This document shows positions 53,417 to 61,567 of a stretch of DNA of 64,000 nucleotides, in pieces. The stretch is taken from the NCBI GenBank assembly GCA_024644235.1, contig JAHELJ010000024.1, forward strand, positions 1 to 64,000, given 5' to 3'. The position numbers and the translations under genes are program-made. The notes under the pieces were generated by a model. The model had not been told where the DNA came from. It worked only from the letters and a program-made list of their open reading frames with translations, and ran no database searches. The DNA comes from Lewinellaceae bacterium (GTDB taxonomy: Bacteria > Bacteroidota > Bacteroidia > Chitinophagales > Saprospiraceae). How positions within the stretch are numbered: position 1 is the stretch's first letter; the number at the start of each line of letters is the position of its first letter.

Positions 53417-55453
53417 ATGCGTAAATTTTTACTTCTGCTATTTGCGGTGGTGATCTACCTCCCATCATCAGCTCAACATGATCCCAGTTTTGAAGAGTTG
53501 ATCTCTTTGAAGGCAGTTAGAATGCCTGTAATATCTCCGGACGGAGAACATATTGTCTTCGAAGTGCGTGCGGCAGACTGGAAAGACAATAGCTATGACA
53601 GTGAATTATGGATCTCAAAAAACGGAGGCACACCTATCCCACTTACTAACAATCCAAAAGGAAGTAGTTCGGGGCCGCGCTGGTCGCCTGGTAGTGATTG
53701 GATTCTCTTTTCCTCAAAAAGGGGTGAAAGATCCCAACTGCACGTGATACGATCTGCCGGGGGGGAAGCCTTCCAGGTTACCGATCTGAAACAGAACATC
53801 AGGGGATACGAGTGGTCGCCCGATGGATTAAGCATCGGACTGCTTTTATCAGAGGATTTGGATGAGGTGCAAAAAACAAGAAAAGATAAATACGGTGCTT
53901 TTGTGATTGAGGATCAGGAGTTTTCAAATGCAAAGCTCTGGACGCTTTCGTTCTTTCCCGATCGTCTCACGGATGTCGTCCTGCCGGCTCAGCTTGAAGA
54001 CAGCAGCTATAAAGAGTCCCAAAAACCAAAGATTATGATCGATAGTTTCGCTCGTCATATCACCGATTTTAAATGGTCACCTGATGGGAAAAAGATAGCC
54101 ATAGAGCACCGTACCGATCCTCTGATCAATAGCTTTTTCAAATCAGATATTTCGATTTATGATGTTGACCAAGAAAAACTGGTCCTCCTGGTCAATAATG
54201 CCAGCTACGACGGATTCATTGATTGGTCGCCAGATGGAAATTCGATTCTTTATTCTACTCACCTGGATGACACTGTCTCCAACTACTACAAGAACAACCT
54301 GATCTTCCGGATTGACTTGGATGGCACAGACGACATACAGCTGGCTACAGACATCGACGAGGATATCGGACCGCTGCGTTGGACCAAATCGGGAATTTTT
54401 GGGCTGGCTTGGCAGAAGACAAACCGGAACCTGCTGCGGGTAAATCCCGTTACGGGATTATCCGAACTTCTGCCACACACTCCGAACCGGATCTACAACT
54501 TCACCACATCAGTGTCTGGAGAACATCTGGCCTACTACGGGAATAGTGACAATAGCCTCACAGAGATCTTTTTATCAGATCTTGCAGGAAATAGTCGCCA
54601 GTTGACATCGAGCACCGATCAGATCGGTGGATGGTCGGTAGCACAAAGCGAAGTAATCCGTTGGAACAGCGAGGATGGGACGCAAATAGAAGGAGTACTG
54701 TTGAAACCGAAAGACTTTGATCCCTCTCGGACCTATCCCCTTATGGTGGCCACTCATGGCGGTCCGACGGGCATTTCCACGCCCGGCCCCGTACAGGGAT
54801 ATGTCTATCCCCTGGTACAATGGTTGAACAAGGGAGCAATAGCCTTACTACCTAACTATCGGGGATCGGCAGGCTATGGTGAAGAATTCCGGTCACTCAA
54901 TGTGCGAAATCTAGGTGTGGGTGACGCCTGGGATGTAGAATCGGGAGTGCAACATCTCATCGATCAGGGCATTGCAGATCCCGAAAAAGTTGCAGCGATG
55001 GGATGGAGTCAAGGCGGATATATTTCGGCTTTCCTGTCAACGAACTCAAAACTGTTTAGCGCTATCTCGGTAGGAGCAGGGATCAGCAACTGGATGACGT
55101 ACTATGTCAATACTGACATTCATCCGTTCACCCGGCAATATCTCAAGGCCACTCCCTGGTCTGATAAGGAAATCTACGAAAGGACATCGCCAATGACCAA
55201 TATCAAAAACTCATCTACACCTACGTTGATCCAGCATGGAGAGTTTGATAAGAGGGTGCCTACTGCTAATGCATACGAACTCTTCCAGGGACTTCAAGAT
55301 GTCGGTGTTGATACCAAGTTGATAATCTATAAGGGATTCGGACACGGGATTACCAAGCCCAAAGAGCGCTTGGCTGCCATGTGGCACAACTGGCAATGGT
55401 TTGGAAAATATATTTGGGACGAAGAAATTGAAATCCCGGAAAAGACCGAATGA
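53417..55453 (+). CDS. Exported S9-family peptidase
   Basis: A 678-residue prolyl-oligopeptidase-family serine peptidase. A signal peptide (MRKFLLLLFAVVIYLPSSAQ) is followed by a beta-propeller of WD/PD40-type repeats (KWSPDGKKIAIEH, DWSPDGNSILYST). The C-terminal alpha/beta hydrolase has the nucleophile in GWSQGGY (about S531), the Asp in HGEFDKRVP and the His in GFGHGI. It would cleave short peptides or release N-terminal acyl-amino acids or dipeptides in the periplasm. The MerB-like gene begins 1 nt after its stop, so they are translated in tandem. Confidence 0.94.
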   Translation: MRKFLLLLFAVVIYLPSSAQHDPSFEELISLKAVRMPVISPDGEHIVFEVRAADWKDNSYDSELWISKNGGTPIPLTNNPKGSSSGPRWSPGSDWILFSSKRGERSQLHVIRSAGGEAFQVTDLKQNIRGYEWSPDGLSIGLLLSEDLDEVQKTRKDKYGAFVIEDQEFSNAKLWTLSFFPDRLTDVVLPAQLEDSSYKESQKPKIMIDSFARHITDFKWSPDGKKIAIEHRTDPLINSFFKSDISIYDVDQEKLVLLVNNASYDGFIDWSPDGNSILYSTHLDDTVSNYYKNNLIFRIDLDGTDDIQLATDIDEDIGPLRWTKSGIFGLAWQKTNRNLLRVNPVTGLSELLPHTPNRIYNFTTSVSGEHLAYYGNSDNSLTEIFLSDLAGNSRQLTSSTDQIGGWSVAQSEVIRWNSEDGTQIEGVLLKPKDFDPSRTYPLMVATHGGPTGISTPGPVQGYVYPLVQWLNKGAIALLPNYRGSAGYGEEFRSLNVRNLGVGDAWDVESGVQHLIDQGIADPEKVAAMGWSQGGYISAFLSTNSKLFSAISVGAGISNWMTYYVNTDIHPFTRQYLKATPWSDKEIYERTSPMTNIKNSSTPTLIQHGEFDKRVPTANAYELFQGLQDVGVDTKLIIYKGFGHGITKPKERLAAMWHNWQWFGKYIWDEEIEIPEKTE

Positions 55454-55454
55454 G

Positions 55455-56135
55455 GTGATCACAAAATCTTCCCTGCATCATTATATCATCGAATACTTCA
55501 TTGAACATGGTTATGCTCCGGGCATCGACCTGATAAGTCAAGAGCTCGAAACCAGTCTTGATGAAGTGGCGCAGTGCCTAAAGGATCTGGAAGAAGATCA
55601 CGGAATTGTACTTCATCCCCGAAGCAGCAAAATATGGGTAATGCATCCATTCTCAACGGCTCCAACACTTTTCAGTGTTGAATCTGGAAAGCGAAGATGG
55701 TGGGGCAACTGTGCATGGTGTTCTCTTGGTATAGCCGCCTTGGTTGATCATCCGGTCACCATCCATACCACGTCTGGTGGTGAAGGCAATCCTGTCAAAC
55801 TCACCATCAAGGGTAACCAAGTGGACCACCAGGACTATGTCGTCCATTTTCCCATTCCCATGCAAAAGGCCTGGGACAATGTGATCTACACCTGTAGCAC
55901 CATGCTGCTCTTTCAACGTGTGGAAGAGGTGGACATTTGGTGCAAGCGATACTTCATACCCAAGGGAGATGTTCAACCAGTGCATAAAATCTGGCCCTTC
56001 GCCAGAGATTGGTACGGGAAACACCGATCTGCGGATTGGCGGAAATGGACAACGGAAGAAGCTTCAAAGATCTTTCGTCGGCATGGACTTGATCATCCCA
56101 TCTGGAATCTACCTGATTCACCCAATCGCTTTTGA
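55455..56135 (+). CDS. MerB-like protein (organomercurial-lyase fold) with a variant active site
   Basis: About 226 residues from the GTG at 55455; the longer frame from 55401 would overlap the peptidase by 53 nt. Residues about 5-60 form the winged-helix-like N-terminal domain of MerB, and the rest is the lyase core. Aligning with MerB Cys96-Ala-Leu-Asp99 gives C86-A-W-C89, and the second catalytic Cys159 matches C147 (YTCSTM). The catalytic Asp is thus replaced by Cys, giving three cysteines in the pocket. True MerB cleaves C-Hg bonds, but no merA, merR or transporter is nearby, so another metal or ligand is likely. The GNAT gene follows after 4 nt. Confidence 0.72.
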   Translation: MITKSSLHHYIIEYFIEHGYAPGIDLISQELETSLDEVAQCLKDLEEDHGIVLHPRSSKIWVMHPFSTAPTLFSVESGKRRWWGNCAWCSLGIAALVDHPVTIHTTSGGEGNPVKLTIKGNQVDHQDYVVHFPIPMQKAWDNVIYTCSTMLLFQRVEEVDIWCKRYFIPKGDVQPVHKIWPFARDWYGKHRSADWRKWTTEEASKIFRRHGLDHPIWNLPDSPNRF

Positions 56136-56139
56136 ATAC

Positions 56140-56679
56140 ATGAACGGTGATCTGATCATAAGAAAAGAGGAGCCGAAGGATTATGCCTATGTAAGAGCAC
56201 TGCTTAATTCAGCCTTTGCTTCAGGCCCATCTCAAAGCTCCTCCGAACATGTGCTGGTTGAGCATCTCCGACAATCTCCCCATTTCATTGATGAGCTTGC
56301 TCTGGTGGCGGAATTAAATGGACAAGTAGTAGGATATATACTTCTCAGCGAGGTGCTCATAAAGAATGAAAATGAAAGCTTTGTATCTCTTGCCTTGGCA
56401 CCAATGGCAGTTTTACCGGACCATCAAGGCCGGGGAATCGGAAGTGAGCTGATTCGACAGGCCCATATCAAGGCATTAAGACTCGGGTATCGCTCAATCG
56501 TGCTGATTGGTCACGAGAAATACTATCCGAGATTTGGCTACAAAAGAGCACGCGACTTCAATATCTCGTTTCCATTCGACGTCCCTGATCCAAATGCAAT
56601 GGTCTTGGAACTGCAAAGGGGCGCATTAAAAGACATAAGGGGTAAAGTAGTTTACCCCGATGCCTTTCACCTCCTCTGA
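56140..56679 (+). CDS. GNAT N-acetyltransferase
   Basis: A 179-residue acetyltransferase of the YhbS-like GNAT group, read from the ATG at 56140 (MNGDLIIRKEEPKDYAYV); the frame is open from 55918 but overlaps the MerB-like gene. The acetyl-CoA loop is LPDHQGRGIGSELIRQ, and VLIGHEKYYPRFGYKRA is a family hallmark. It starts 4 nt after the MerB-like stop, in a chain of VOC, S9 peptidase, MerB-like and GNAT genes. Its substrate is unknown; small molecules or tRNA-like amines are typical of the group. Confidence 0.92.
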   Translation: MNGDLIIRKEEPKDYAYVRALLNSAFASGPSQSSSEHVLVEHLRQSPHFIDELALVAELNGQVVGYILLSEVLIKNENESFVSLALAPMAVLPDHQGRGIGSELIRQAHIKALRLGYRSIVLIGHEKYYPRFGYKRARDFNISFPFDVPDPNAMVLELQRGALKDIRGKVVYPDAFHLL

Positions 56680-56732
56680 ACACAATTTTTGAACAGTGGC
56701 AATGAATCGTATATTCGGCTAAACAGTCAAAC

Positions 56733-57248
56733 ATGGATCGCAGAGAAGCCGTCCGGAATATCGTTCTTGCCTCTGGTGCCACCATTTTTCTTACCGGATG
56801 TGCAGACCGCAATGTCATCGAATTCTTAGCAGATGGTAAGCTCAAGCTCAATGACAAACATTTAGATTACCTGGGCAGGATCAGTGAGGCTTTTCTTCCC
56901 ATTGAAGGCGTGTCAGAAAAGATCGGAGATCCTGTTAGCTTCATAATGACCATGGTCAATGATTGCTCATCAACAGGACAAATCCGGCAATTCGCGACAG
57001 GATTTGAGCAGTACAAAATGTTGATGAAGGAGAGTCGGCTCAAGATAAAGAAAGCAGATGCCAGTGAGGTCACCACCGTGGTGCAGACTGCCCTCGAAGA
57101 AGCTGCGCCGAAGGAAGATCTGATCTATTTTATAAGTTCCGTGAGAAATCTTTCTATCCGGAATCTGACTTCCTCCGAATATTACATGACCGAATACCGG
57201 GAATACCAGATGATCCCCGAGCCTTATGAACCTTGTATCAACGTTTAA
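56733..57248 (+). CDS. Gluconate-2-dehydrogenase subunit-3-like lipoprotein
   Basis: A 171-residue protein of the PF13618 family, subunit 3 of membrane gluconate dehydrogenases. The N-terminus (DRREAVRNIVLASGATIFLTGC, lipobox C23) suggests lipid attachment, perhaps after Tat-like export. The segment HLDYLGRISEAFLPIEGV and the closing SEYYMTEYREYQMIPEPYEPC are characteristic. It normally chaperones the GMC flavosubunit across the membrane. The GMC gene follows at once: the annotated start of that frame overlaps this stop by 23 nt, or begins 13 nt after it. No cytochrome subunit is seen. Confidence 0.85.
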   Translation: MDRREAVRNIVLASGATIFLTGCADRNVIEFLADGKLKLNDKHLDYLGRISEAFLPIEGVSEKIGDPVSFIMTMVNDCSSTGQIRQFATGFEQYKMLMKESRLKIKKADASEVTTVVQTALEEAAPKEDLIYFISSVRNLSIRNLTSSEYYMTEYREYQMIPEPYEPCINV

Positions 57249-57261
57249 ATCAACTGGTGGT

Positions 57262-58959
57262 ATGTCGAATCATTTTGATGCCATTGTCATAGGAGCTGGA
57301 ATGAGTGGGGGCTGGTCTGTCAAAGAGCTTTGCGAGCAAGGCCTGAAAACACTATTGCTGGAGCGAGGCCCGGATGTAAAGCACATTAGGGACTACCCCA
57401 CTGCTACTAAAAATCCCTGGGAGTTTCAACATCGCGGAGAGATGCCTCATAAAATCCAACAGGAGAATCCATCGATTGCCAGATGTTATGCCTATCGGGA
57501 AGACAATGCTCACTTCTTTGTAAAGGATACTGAGCACGCTTACATCCAGGATAAACCTTTTGATTGGATCCGGGGATACCAGGTTGGTGGAAAGTCTCTC
57601 ATGTGGGCAAGACAAACTCAGCGTTGGAGTGACTTTGATTTTGAAGGGCCAGCCCGCGATGGCTTTGCAGTGGATTGGCCGATTCGCTACAAAGATCTTG
57701 CACCATGGTATAGCAAAGTGGAGAAGTTTGTGGGCATTGCCGGCAATCGTGATGGACTAGACATACTTCCCGATGGTGAATTTCTGCCGGCCTGGGACCT
57801 AACCTGCGTGCATGATCACTTCAAACAGGTGCTTAAAAATCATTTTCCTGGCCGCCATATGGTTTTCGCCCGATGTGCGCACTTAAGCCAGCCGCAAGAA
57901 ATACATCTTCAGCAAGGTCGAGGTCAATGTGTTAGCAGAACCGAGTGCGAGCGGGGTTGTCCCATTGGCGGTTACTTTAGCGCCTACTCTTCAACCATTC
58001 CATGGGCCGAAAAAACAGGCAATCTGACCCTCAGACCACACTCAGTGGTTGAGTCCATTCTCTTTAATCCAGACGATGGAAAGGCCAGAGGGGTGAGGGT
58101 AATCGATGCCAATTCGAAAGAAGTTATCGAATACACCGCCAATGTAATTTTTGTGAATGCAGGAGCAATCAACACGATCAGCATTTTGCTAAACTCCAGA
58201 TCAGAACATTTTCCAGATGGACTTGGCAATCATAATGGACTATTGGGTAAATATGTTGCTTTTCACAATTACCGGGCAAAGATCAACGCAATCTGCGAAG
58301 ATTTTGGAGACAGAGCTGTAAAAGGACGTATTCCGACCAGTGGTTACGTCCCACGTTTTCGGAATGTATACCGGCAGGAGACTGATTTTCTCCGTGGATA
58401 TGCATCCGGCTTTGGTGCTTCAAGATGGAAAGAGGGAGGTGAACCTACCGGTTTTGGTGAAACCCTAAGAGACAGTATACTTGGAACGAAGCCCGAATTC
58501 AAGGGGCCCTGGAGGATCAACTCGCACATGATGGGCGCGACGATACCAAAGGAAAGCAACTATGTCAAATTGGATGACGTACAGGTAGATGACTGGGGAA
58601 TGCCATTGATAAAGATTTCGATGGACTATGATGAAAATGACGAGAAAATGATTCAGGATTTTTTCATACAGTTTACCGAGATGTATGAAAAAGCGGGATT
58701 CACTGATATCACCACTCGCGATACTAAGCAGGCAGCCGGACTGGACATTCATGAAATGGGCGGCGTTCGCATGGGTCACGATCCCGAAACTTCTTTGCTA
58801 AACCAATGGAATCAACTGCATTCCTGCAAAAATGTTTTCGTCACGGATGGAGCCTGCATGACCTCGACATCTACCCAGAACCCATCCCTCACCTACATGG
58901 CGATTGCTGCCCGGGCGGCAGACTTTGCCGTACAAGCACTGAAGAAAGATGAGATCTGA
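57262..58959 (+). CDS. GMC-family oxidoreductase, gluconate-dehydrogenase-like
   Basis: A flavoprotein of about 565 residues from the ATG at 57262; an earlier ATG at 57226 is possible. FAD motif IGAGMSGGW, the GMC loop YQVGGKSLMWARQTQRWSDFDFEG, the cysteine-bearing CVSRTECERGCPIGG and the C-terminal catalytic block FVTDGACMTSTSTQNPSLTYMAIAARAADF are all typical of the gluconate/sorbitol-dehydrogenase branch. The substrate would be an aldose or aldonate outside the cytoplasm. Subunit 3 precedes it, and a polysaccharide deacetylase overlaps its end by 11 nt. Confidence 0.93.
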   Translation: MSNHFDAIVIGAGMSGGWSVKELCEQGLKTLLLERGPDVKHIRDYPTATKNPWEFQHRGEMPHKIQQENPSIARCYAYREDNAHFFVKDTEHAYIQDKPFDWIRGYQVGGKSLMWARQTQRWSDFDFEGPARDGFAVDWPIRYKDLAPWYSKVEKFVGIAGNRDGLDILPDGEFLPAWDLTCVHDHFKQVLKNHFPGRHMVFARCAHLSQPQEIHLQQGRGQCVSRTECERGCPIGGYFSAYSSTIPWAEKTGNLTLRPHSVVESILFNPDDGKARGVRVIDANSKEVIEYTANVIFVNAGAINTISILLNSRSEHFPDGLGNHNGLLGKYVAFHNYRAKINAICEDFGDRAVKGRIPTSGYVPRFRNVYRQETDFLRGYASGFGASRWKEGGEPTGFGETLRDSILGTKPEFKGPWRINSHMMGATIPKESNYVKLDDVQVDDWGMPLIKISMDYDENDEKMIQDFFIQFTEMYEKAGFTDITTRDTKQAAGLDIHEMGGVRMGHDPETSLLNQWNQLHSCKNVFVTDGACMTSTSTQNPSLTYMAIAARAADFAVQALKKDEI

Positions 58960-59740
58960 TCTACTTCGCCGCCGTGATTTTCTTAAACTTGGCTCTACTG
59001 CAGCCATGTCTCTTGGATATCCCTCCCTCTTCAGTATCGCAAAGACTCATATCTTGACCCTCAGTTTTGATGATGGATTCAAAAAGTCCTATTTCCGGAT
59101 CGCAGAACTGTATGAAGCCTATGGCCTGAGTGCCTGCTTCAATGTCATTGCAACCGGGCATTTCTCTGATTTCAAAGCCGTGGATCAGTGGATATTGCCA
59201 GAGCTGATGGGAAACTTCGACGATTGGACCGAATTGGTGAGTAGAGGACACGAGGTGATGCCACATAGCTGGCAACACCGCAATCTGGCCCGGGAGCCAC
59301 TGGAAAATGCCAAGAACCTGATCAACAAATGTCTTGACTACTTCGAGGAGCATCTTGTCGGCTATGATCCCACTTATGCTGTCTTCAATTTTCCTTTTAA
59401 TAGTAGTACCCCCGAATTAGAGACATTCGCATTATCGAGGGTAAGAGCTGTACGAACAAGAGGTGCAGCGAATAATCCAATTCCTCACCATACTGAGCCC
59501 TTGATCTTGGGTTGTTCGGCGTTCGGACCGGGCAACGGAGATTTATGGATGGAAGAACAGATTAACAGCTTTCTAAATGAGCCAGGAGGCTGGTTGATAC
59601 TTAATCTTCATGGCCTTGACGATGAAGGATGGGGCCCAATCAGTGCTGGATACCTGGAGGAGACTCTTCAGAAGCTTTCACAAATCCAACACCTGGAGAT
59701 CATGCCGGCTGGAGCGGTTCTGAAGCGAACGCTTGATTGA
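58949..59740 (+). CDS. Exported polysaccharide-deacetylase-like protein
   Basis: A 263-residue protein with a Tat-type leader (RRRDFLKLGSTAAMSLG) and a NodB-homology domain. The first catalytic motif is SFDDGF (Asp-Asp), the zinc-binding HSWQH follows at about residue 109, and NLHGLDDEGWG near residue 227 contains the late His. The first Asp pair and H-x3-H are intact. It would remove acetyl groups from a carbohydrate outside the cytoplasm. It overlaps the GMC gene by 11 nt, so the three genes form one operon, probably for an extracellular sugar. Confidence 0.9.
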   Translation: MRSDLLRRRDFLKLGSTAAMSLGYPSLFSIAKTHILTLSFDDGFKKSYFRIAELYEAYGLSACFNVIATGHFSDFKAVDQWILPELMGNFDDWTELVSRGHEVMPHSWQHRNLAREPLENAKNLINKCLDYFEEHLVGYDPTYAVFNFPFNSSTPELETFALSRVRAVRTRGAANNPIPHHTEPLILGCSAFGPGNGDLWMEEQINSFLNEPGGWLILNLHGLDDEGWGPISAGYLEETLQKLSQIQHLEIMPAGAVLKRTLD

Positions 59741-59756
59741 AAGAAGGGAATTCTGA

Positions 59757-60575
59757 TTACCTAATTGAGGATCGCCTTCTTCGCTTCTTTTCTTTACCAT
59801 CTTCGCATGTGTGCAATGCAGAGCCTTCATCACCTGAGCCAGGCAGTCTTGCTGGAACGAGACACCCTTCCGGCGAAGCAGCGAAAACAGCCCCTTGCTC
59901 TACATCGAATCCAGGTCCGAGTGTAATGCTTGTTCCTCCATCGTAGGCAATATTGCTACCGGTCACAATCGTGTTTTCTGCATAAATAGTCTGGTCGGTT
60001 CGGAATGAATAAGTATCGCCGTTCTCAAAGCTGTACATGGGCATAAAGGATAGATCCGAATCACCGCAAACACAGATCAGGGAAATGCTAAACGATTCGA
60101 TGTTCGGAGTGGGATTACCATTGTGGAAAGTACCGATCATCATATAATATGTTTTGCCCGGTTGGGTCCTCAAAGGGACTGTAACCGGAGGATTTTCATC
60201 TACATCATATGCTCCGCCTATGCAAATGGCGTCACAATCGGCTCCGGAGCTCTCATAAACATGCAGATCGATGAAATTGCTGCTTCCAGCTGATTTCACT
60301 GCCGAAGCAATCAAATGCAAGCTGTCTCCCGTTCCAATCCAGGAATACCATAGAGCTCCCAGATAAGTGGTTGTATCTTCAGCAATACAATCGTTGAGCA
60401 CTTCAGAAAGAGGGGTGGTATTCAAATTAGATCCAGTTTCTTCATCACCGCAATGCAATCGGATCGCATTCTCACATGACTCATTTGGCTCAATAGATGC
60501 AACTAGAAATTGCAGCGGGTTGTACCAACTTATCACTCCCAGCACCCACAAAGCTAATAAGACAAAACTCTTCAT
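59757..60575 (-). CDS. Secreted protein with a Saprospiria-type C-terminal tail
   Basis: About 272 residues from the ATG at 60575 (MKSFVLLALWVLGV signal); the frame is open to 60617. The N-terminal part (NESCENAIRLHCGDEETGSN, TYYMMIGTFHNGN) is a cysteine-containing beta-sandwich resembling the pre-peptidase C-terminal domain found in secreted proteins. The C-terminal part (NIAYDGGTSITLGPGFDVEQGAVFAA) matches the coat-hanger-type stalk common in Lewinella-like proteins, followed by a basic tail. No enzyme motif is seen; an adhesin or surface-display role is possible. It is convergent with the deacetylase. Confidence 0.65.
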   Translation of the reverse strand: MKSFVLLALWVLGVISWYNPLQFLVASIEPNESCENAIRLHCGDEETGSNLNTTPLSEVLNDCIAEDTTTYLGALWYSWIGTGDSLHLIASAVKSAGSSNFIDLHVYESSGADCDAICIGGAYDVDENPPVTVPLRTQPGKTYYMMIGTFHNGNPTPNIESFSISLICVCGDSDLSFMPMYSFENGDTYSFRTDQTIYAENTIVTGSNIAYDGGTSITLGPGFDVEQGAVFAASPEGCLVPARLPGSGDEGSALHTCEDGKEKKRRRRSSIR

Positions 60576-60724
60576 ATAAAAGATAGTCTGAATGTATAAT
60601 TCGCTGAAGATAAGCAATAAATGACATTTATTGCCAATGACACATTAAAAAATATCGTAATACCCTACTGAATGTTCTTGTCTTCATATGATTCCTCATA
60701 TATTGTTCCGGATAAAGAAAACCT

Positions 60725-60970
60725 ATGTACTCCTATCAAGTTGTATATCACGATTGCAGCCGGTTGGCAAAGTCATCCGGGATGTACAGGAAAGGCAATG
60801 TGGATGGAGTTACGGCATCGAAAGAACTTGAAGCTTTGATCCTCGAGAAAAGTTCTGAAGGCTATGAACTGCACAGCATAACCCCGGTGACAGGATTGGT
60901 TGTTGCATCACCTTATAGCATGTCAGCTACCCTTGGCTTTATGGTCGCTTTTCGGTTGAAGGATGAGTGA
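60725..60970 (+). CDS. Small DUF4177-like protein
   Basis: An 81-residue cytosolic protein. YQVVYHDCSRLAKSSG, then LEALILEKSSEGYELHSITPV and a last strand FMVAFRLKDE, follow the beta-alpha-beta-beta pattern of DUF4177, where Glu-Gly-[YW]-Glu-L sits in the turn. The function is unknown. The gene is monocistronic; the hairpin array begins about 55 nt after it. Confidence 0.65.
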   Translation: MYSYQVVYHDCSRLAKSSGMYRKGNVDGVTASKELEALILEKSSEGYELHSITPVTGLVVASPYSMSATLGFMVAFRLKDE

Positions 60971-61024
60971 TGAGGGTTGAAGAGTGGAATTGTTGAATCG
61001 TGTATCTGTTTAAGTGGCCTCGGC

Positions 61025-61503
61025 TGCTTTGGAGGCCCTTGTCGAATAGGGAAATGCACGTTCATACTAGTTCTCGGCGGGGACGCCAAGAACAACTGAC
61101 TATTAAAGCACGTTCGCATAACGTTCTCGGCGGAGACGCCAGGAAAAACCTCGGTTGCTTTTGGCGTCCTCGCCAAAAGTTTGAAAACGTAACGCTGTAC
61201 ATTTGCATTCCTTCAATAAAAGGTATACGTTCTCACAAAGTTCTCGGCGGAGACACCAAGAACAACCGATCAGAAGTGTGGAAGTGTGGAACTGTGGAAC
61301 TGTTGAAGTGAGCGCGATTGCTTTGGAGGCCCTTGTCGAATAGAGAAATGCACGTTCATACTAGTTCTCGGCGGAGACGCCAGGAAAAACACCGGTTGCT
61401 TTTGGCGTCCTCGCCAAAAGTTTGAAAACGTAACGCTGTACATTTGCATTCCTTCAATAAGAAGATAAGCTCCCCCTAAATTCTCGGCGGAAACGCTGAG
61501 AAC
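61025..61503. repeat. Modular array of repeated hairpins in a non-coding region
   Basis: Five copies of a hairpin module with core TTCTCGGCGGRGACGCC occur at 61070-61093, 61123-61145, 61240-61263, 61364-61386 and 61480-61503. Two perfect copies of a second hairpin, CTTTTGGCG-TCCT-CGCCAAAAG, lie at 61158-61179 and 61399-61420. A larger unit is duplicated: 61025-61080 matches 61319-61374, and 61124-61219 matches 61365-61460, nearly identical; the second copy lacks one hairpin module. A GTGGAA-rich stretch (61273-61310) separates the halves. No protein frame of note crosses it. Confidence 0.85.
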
Positions 61504-61567
61504 AATCGGCAAATGCAACTTTTGTCCGGTAAAGACCATCTTTGATATCAAAAGCGATTGAACTAAC

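Noticed and set aside
55455..56135. Mercury-resistance gene merB
   Set aside because: The catalytic Asp is replaced and no mer regulator, reductase or transporter is nearby, so it was described only as MerB-like.
61025..61503. CRISPR array
   Set aside because: The repeats are unevenly spaced, interspersed with a second hairpin, and the segments between them are duplicated rather than unique; no cas gene is in the window.
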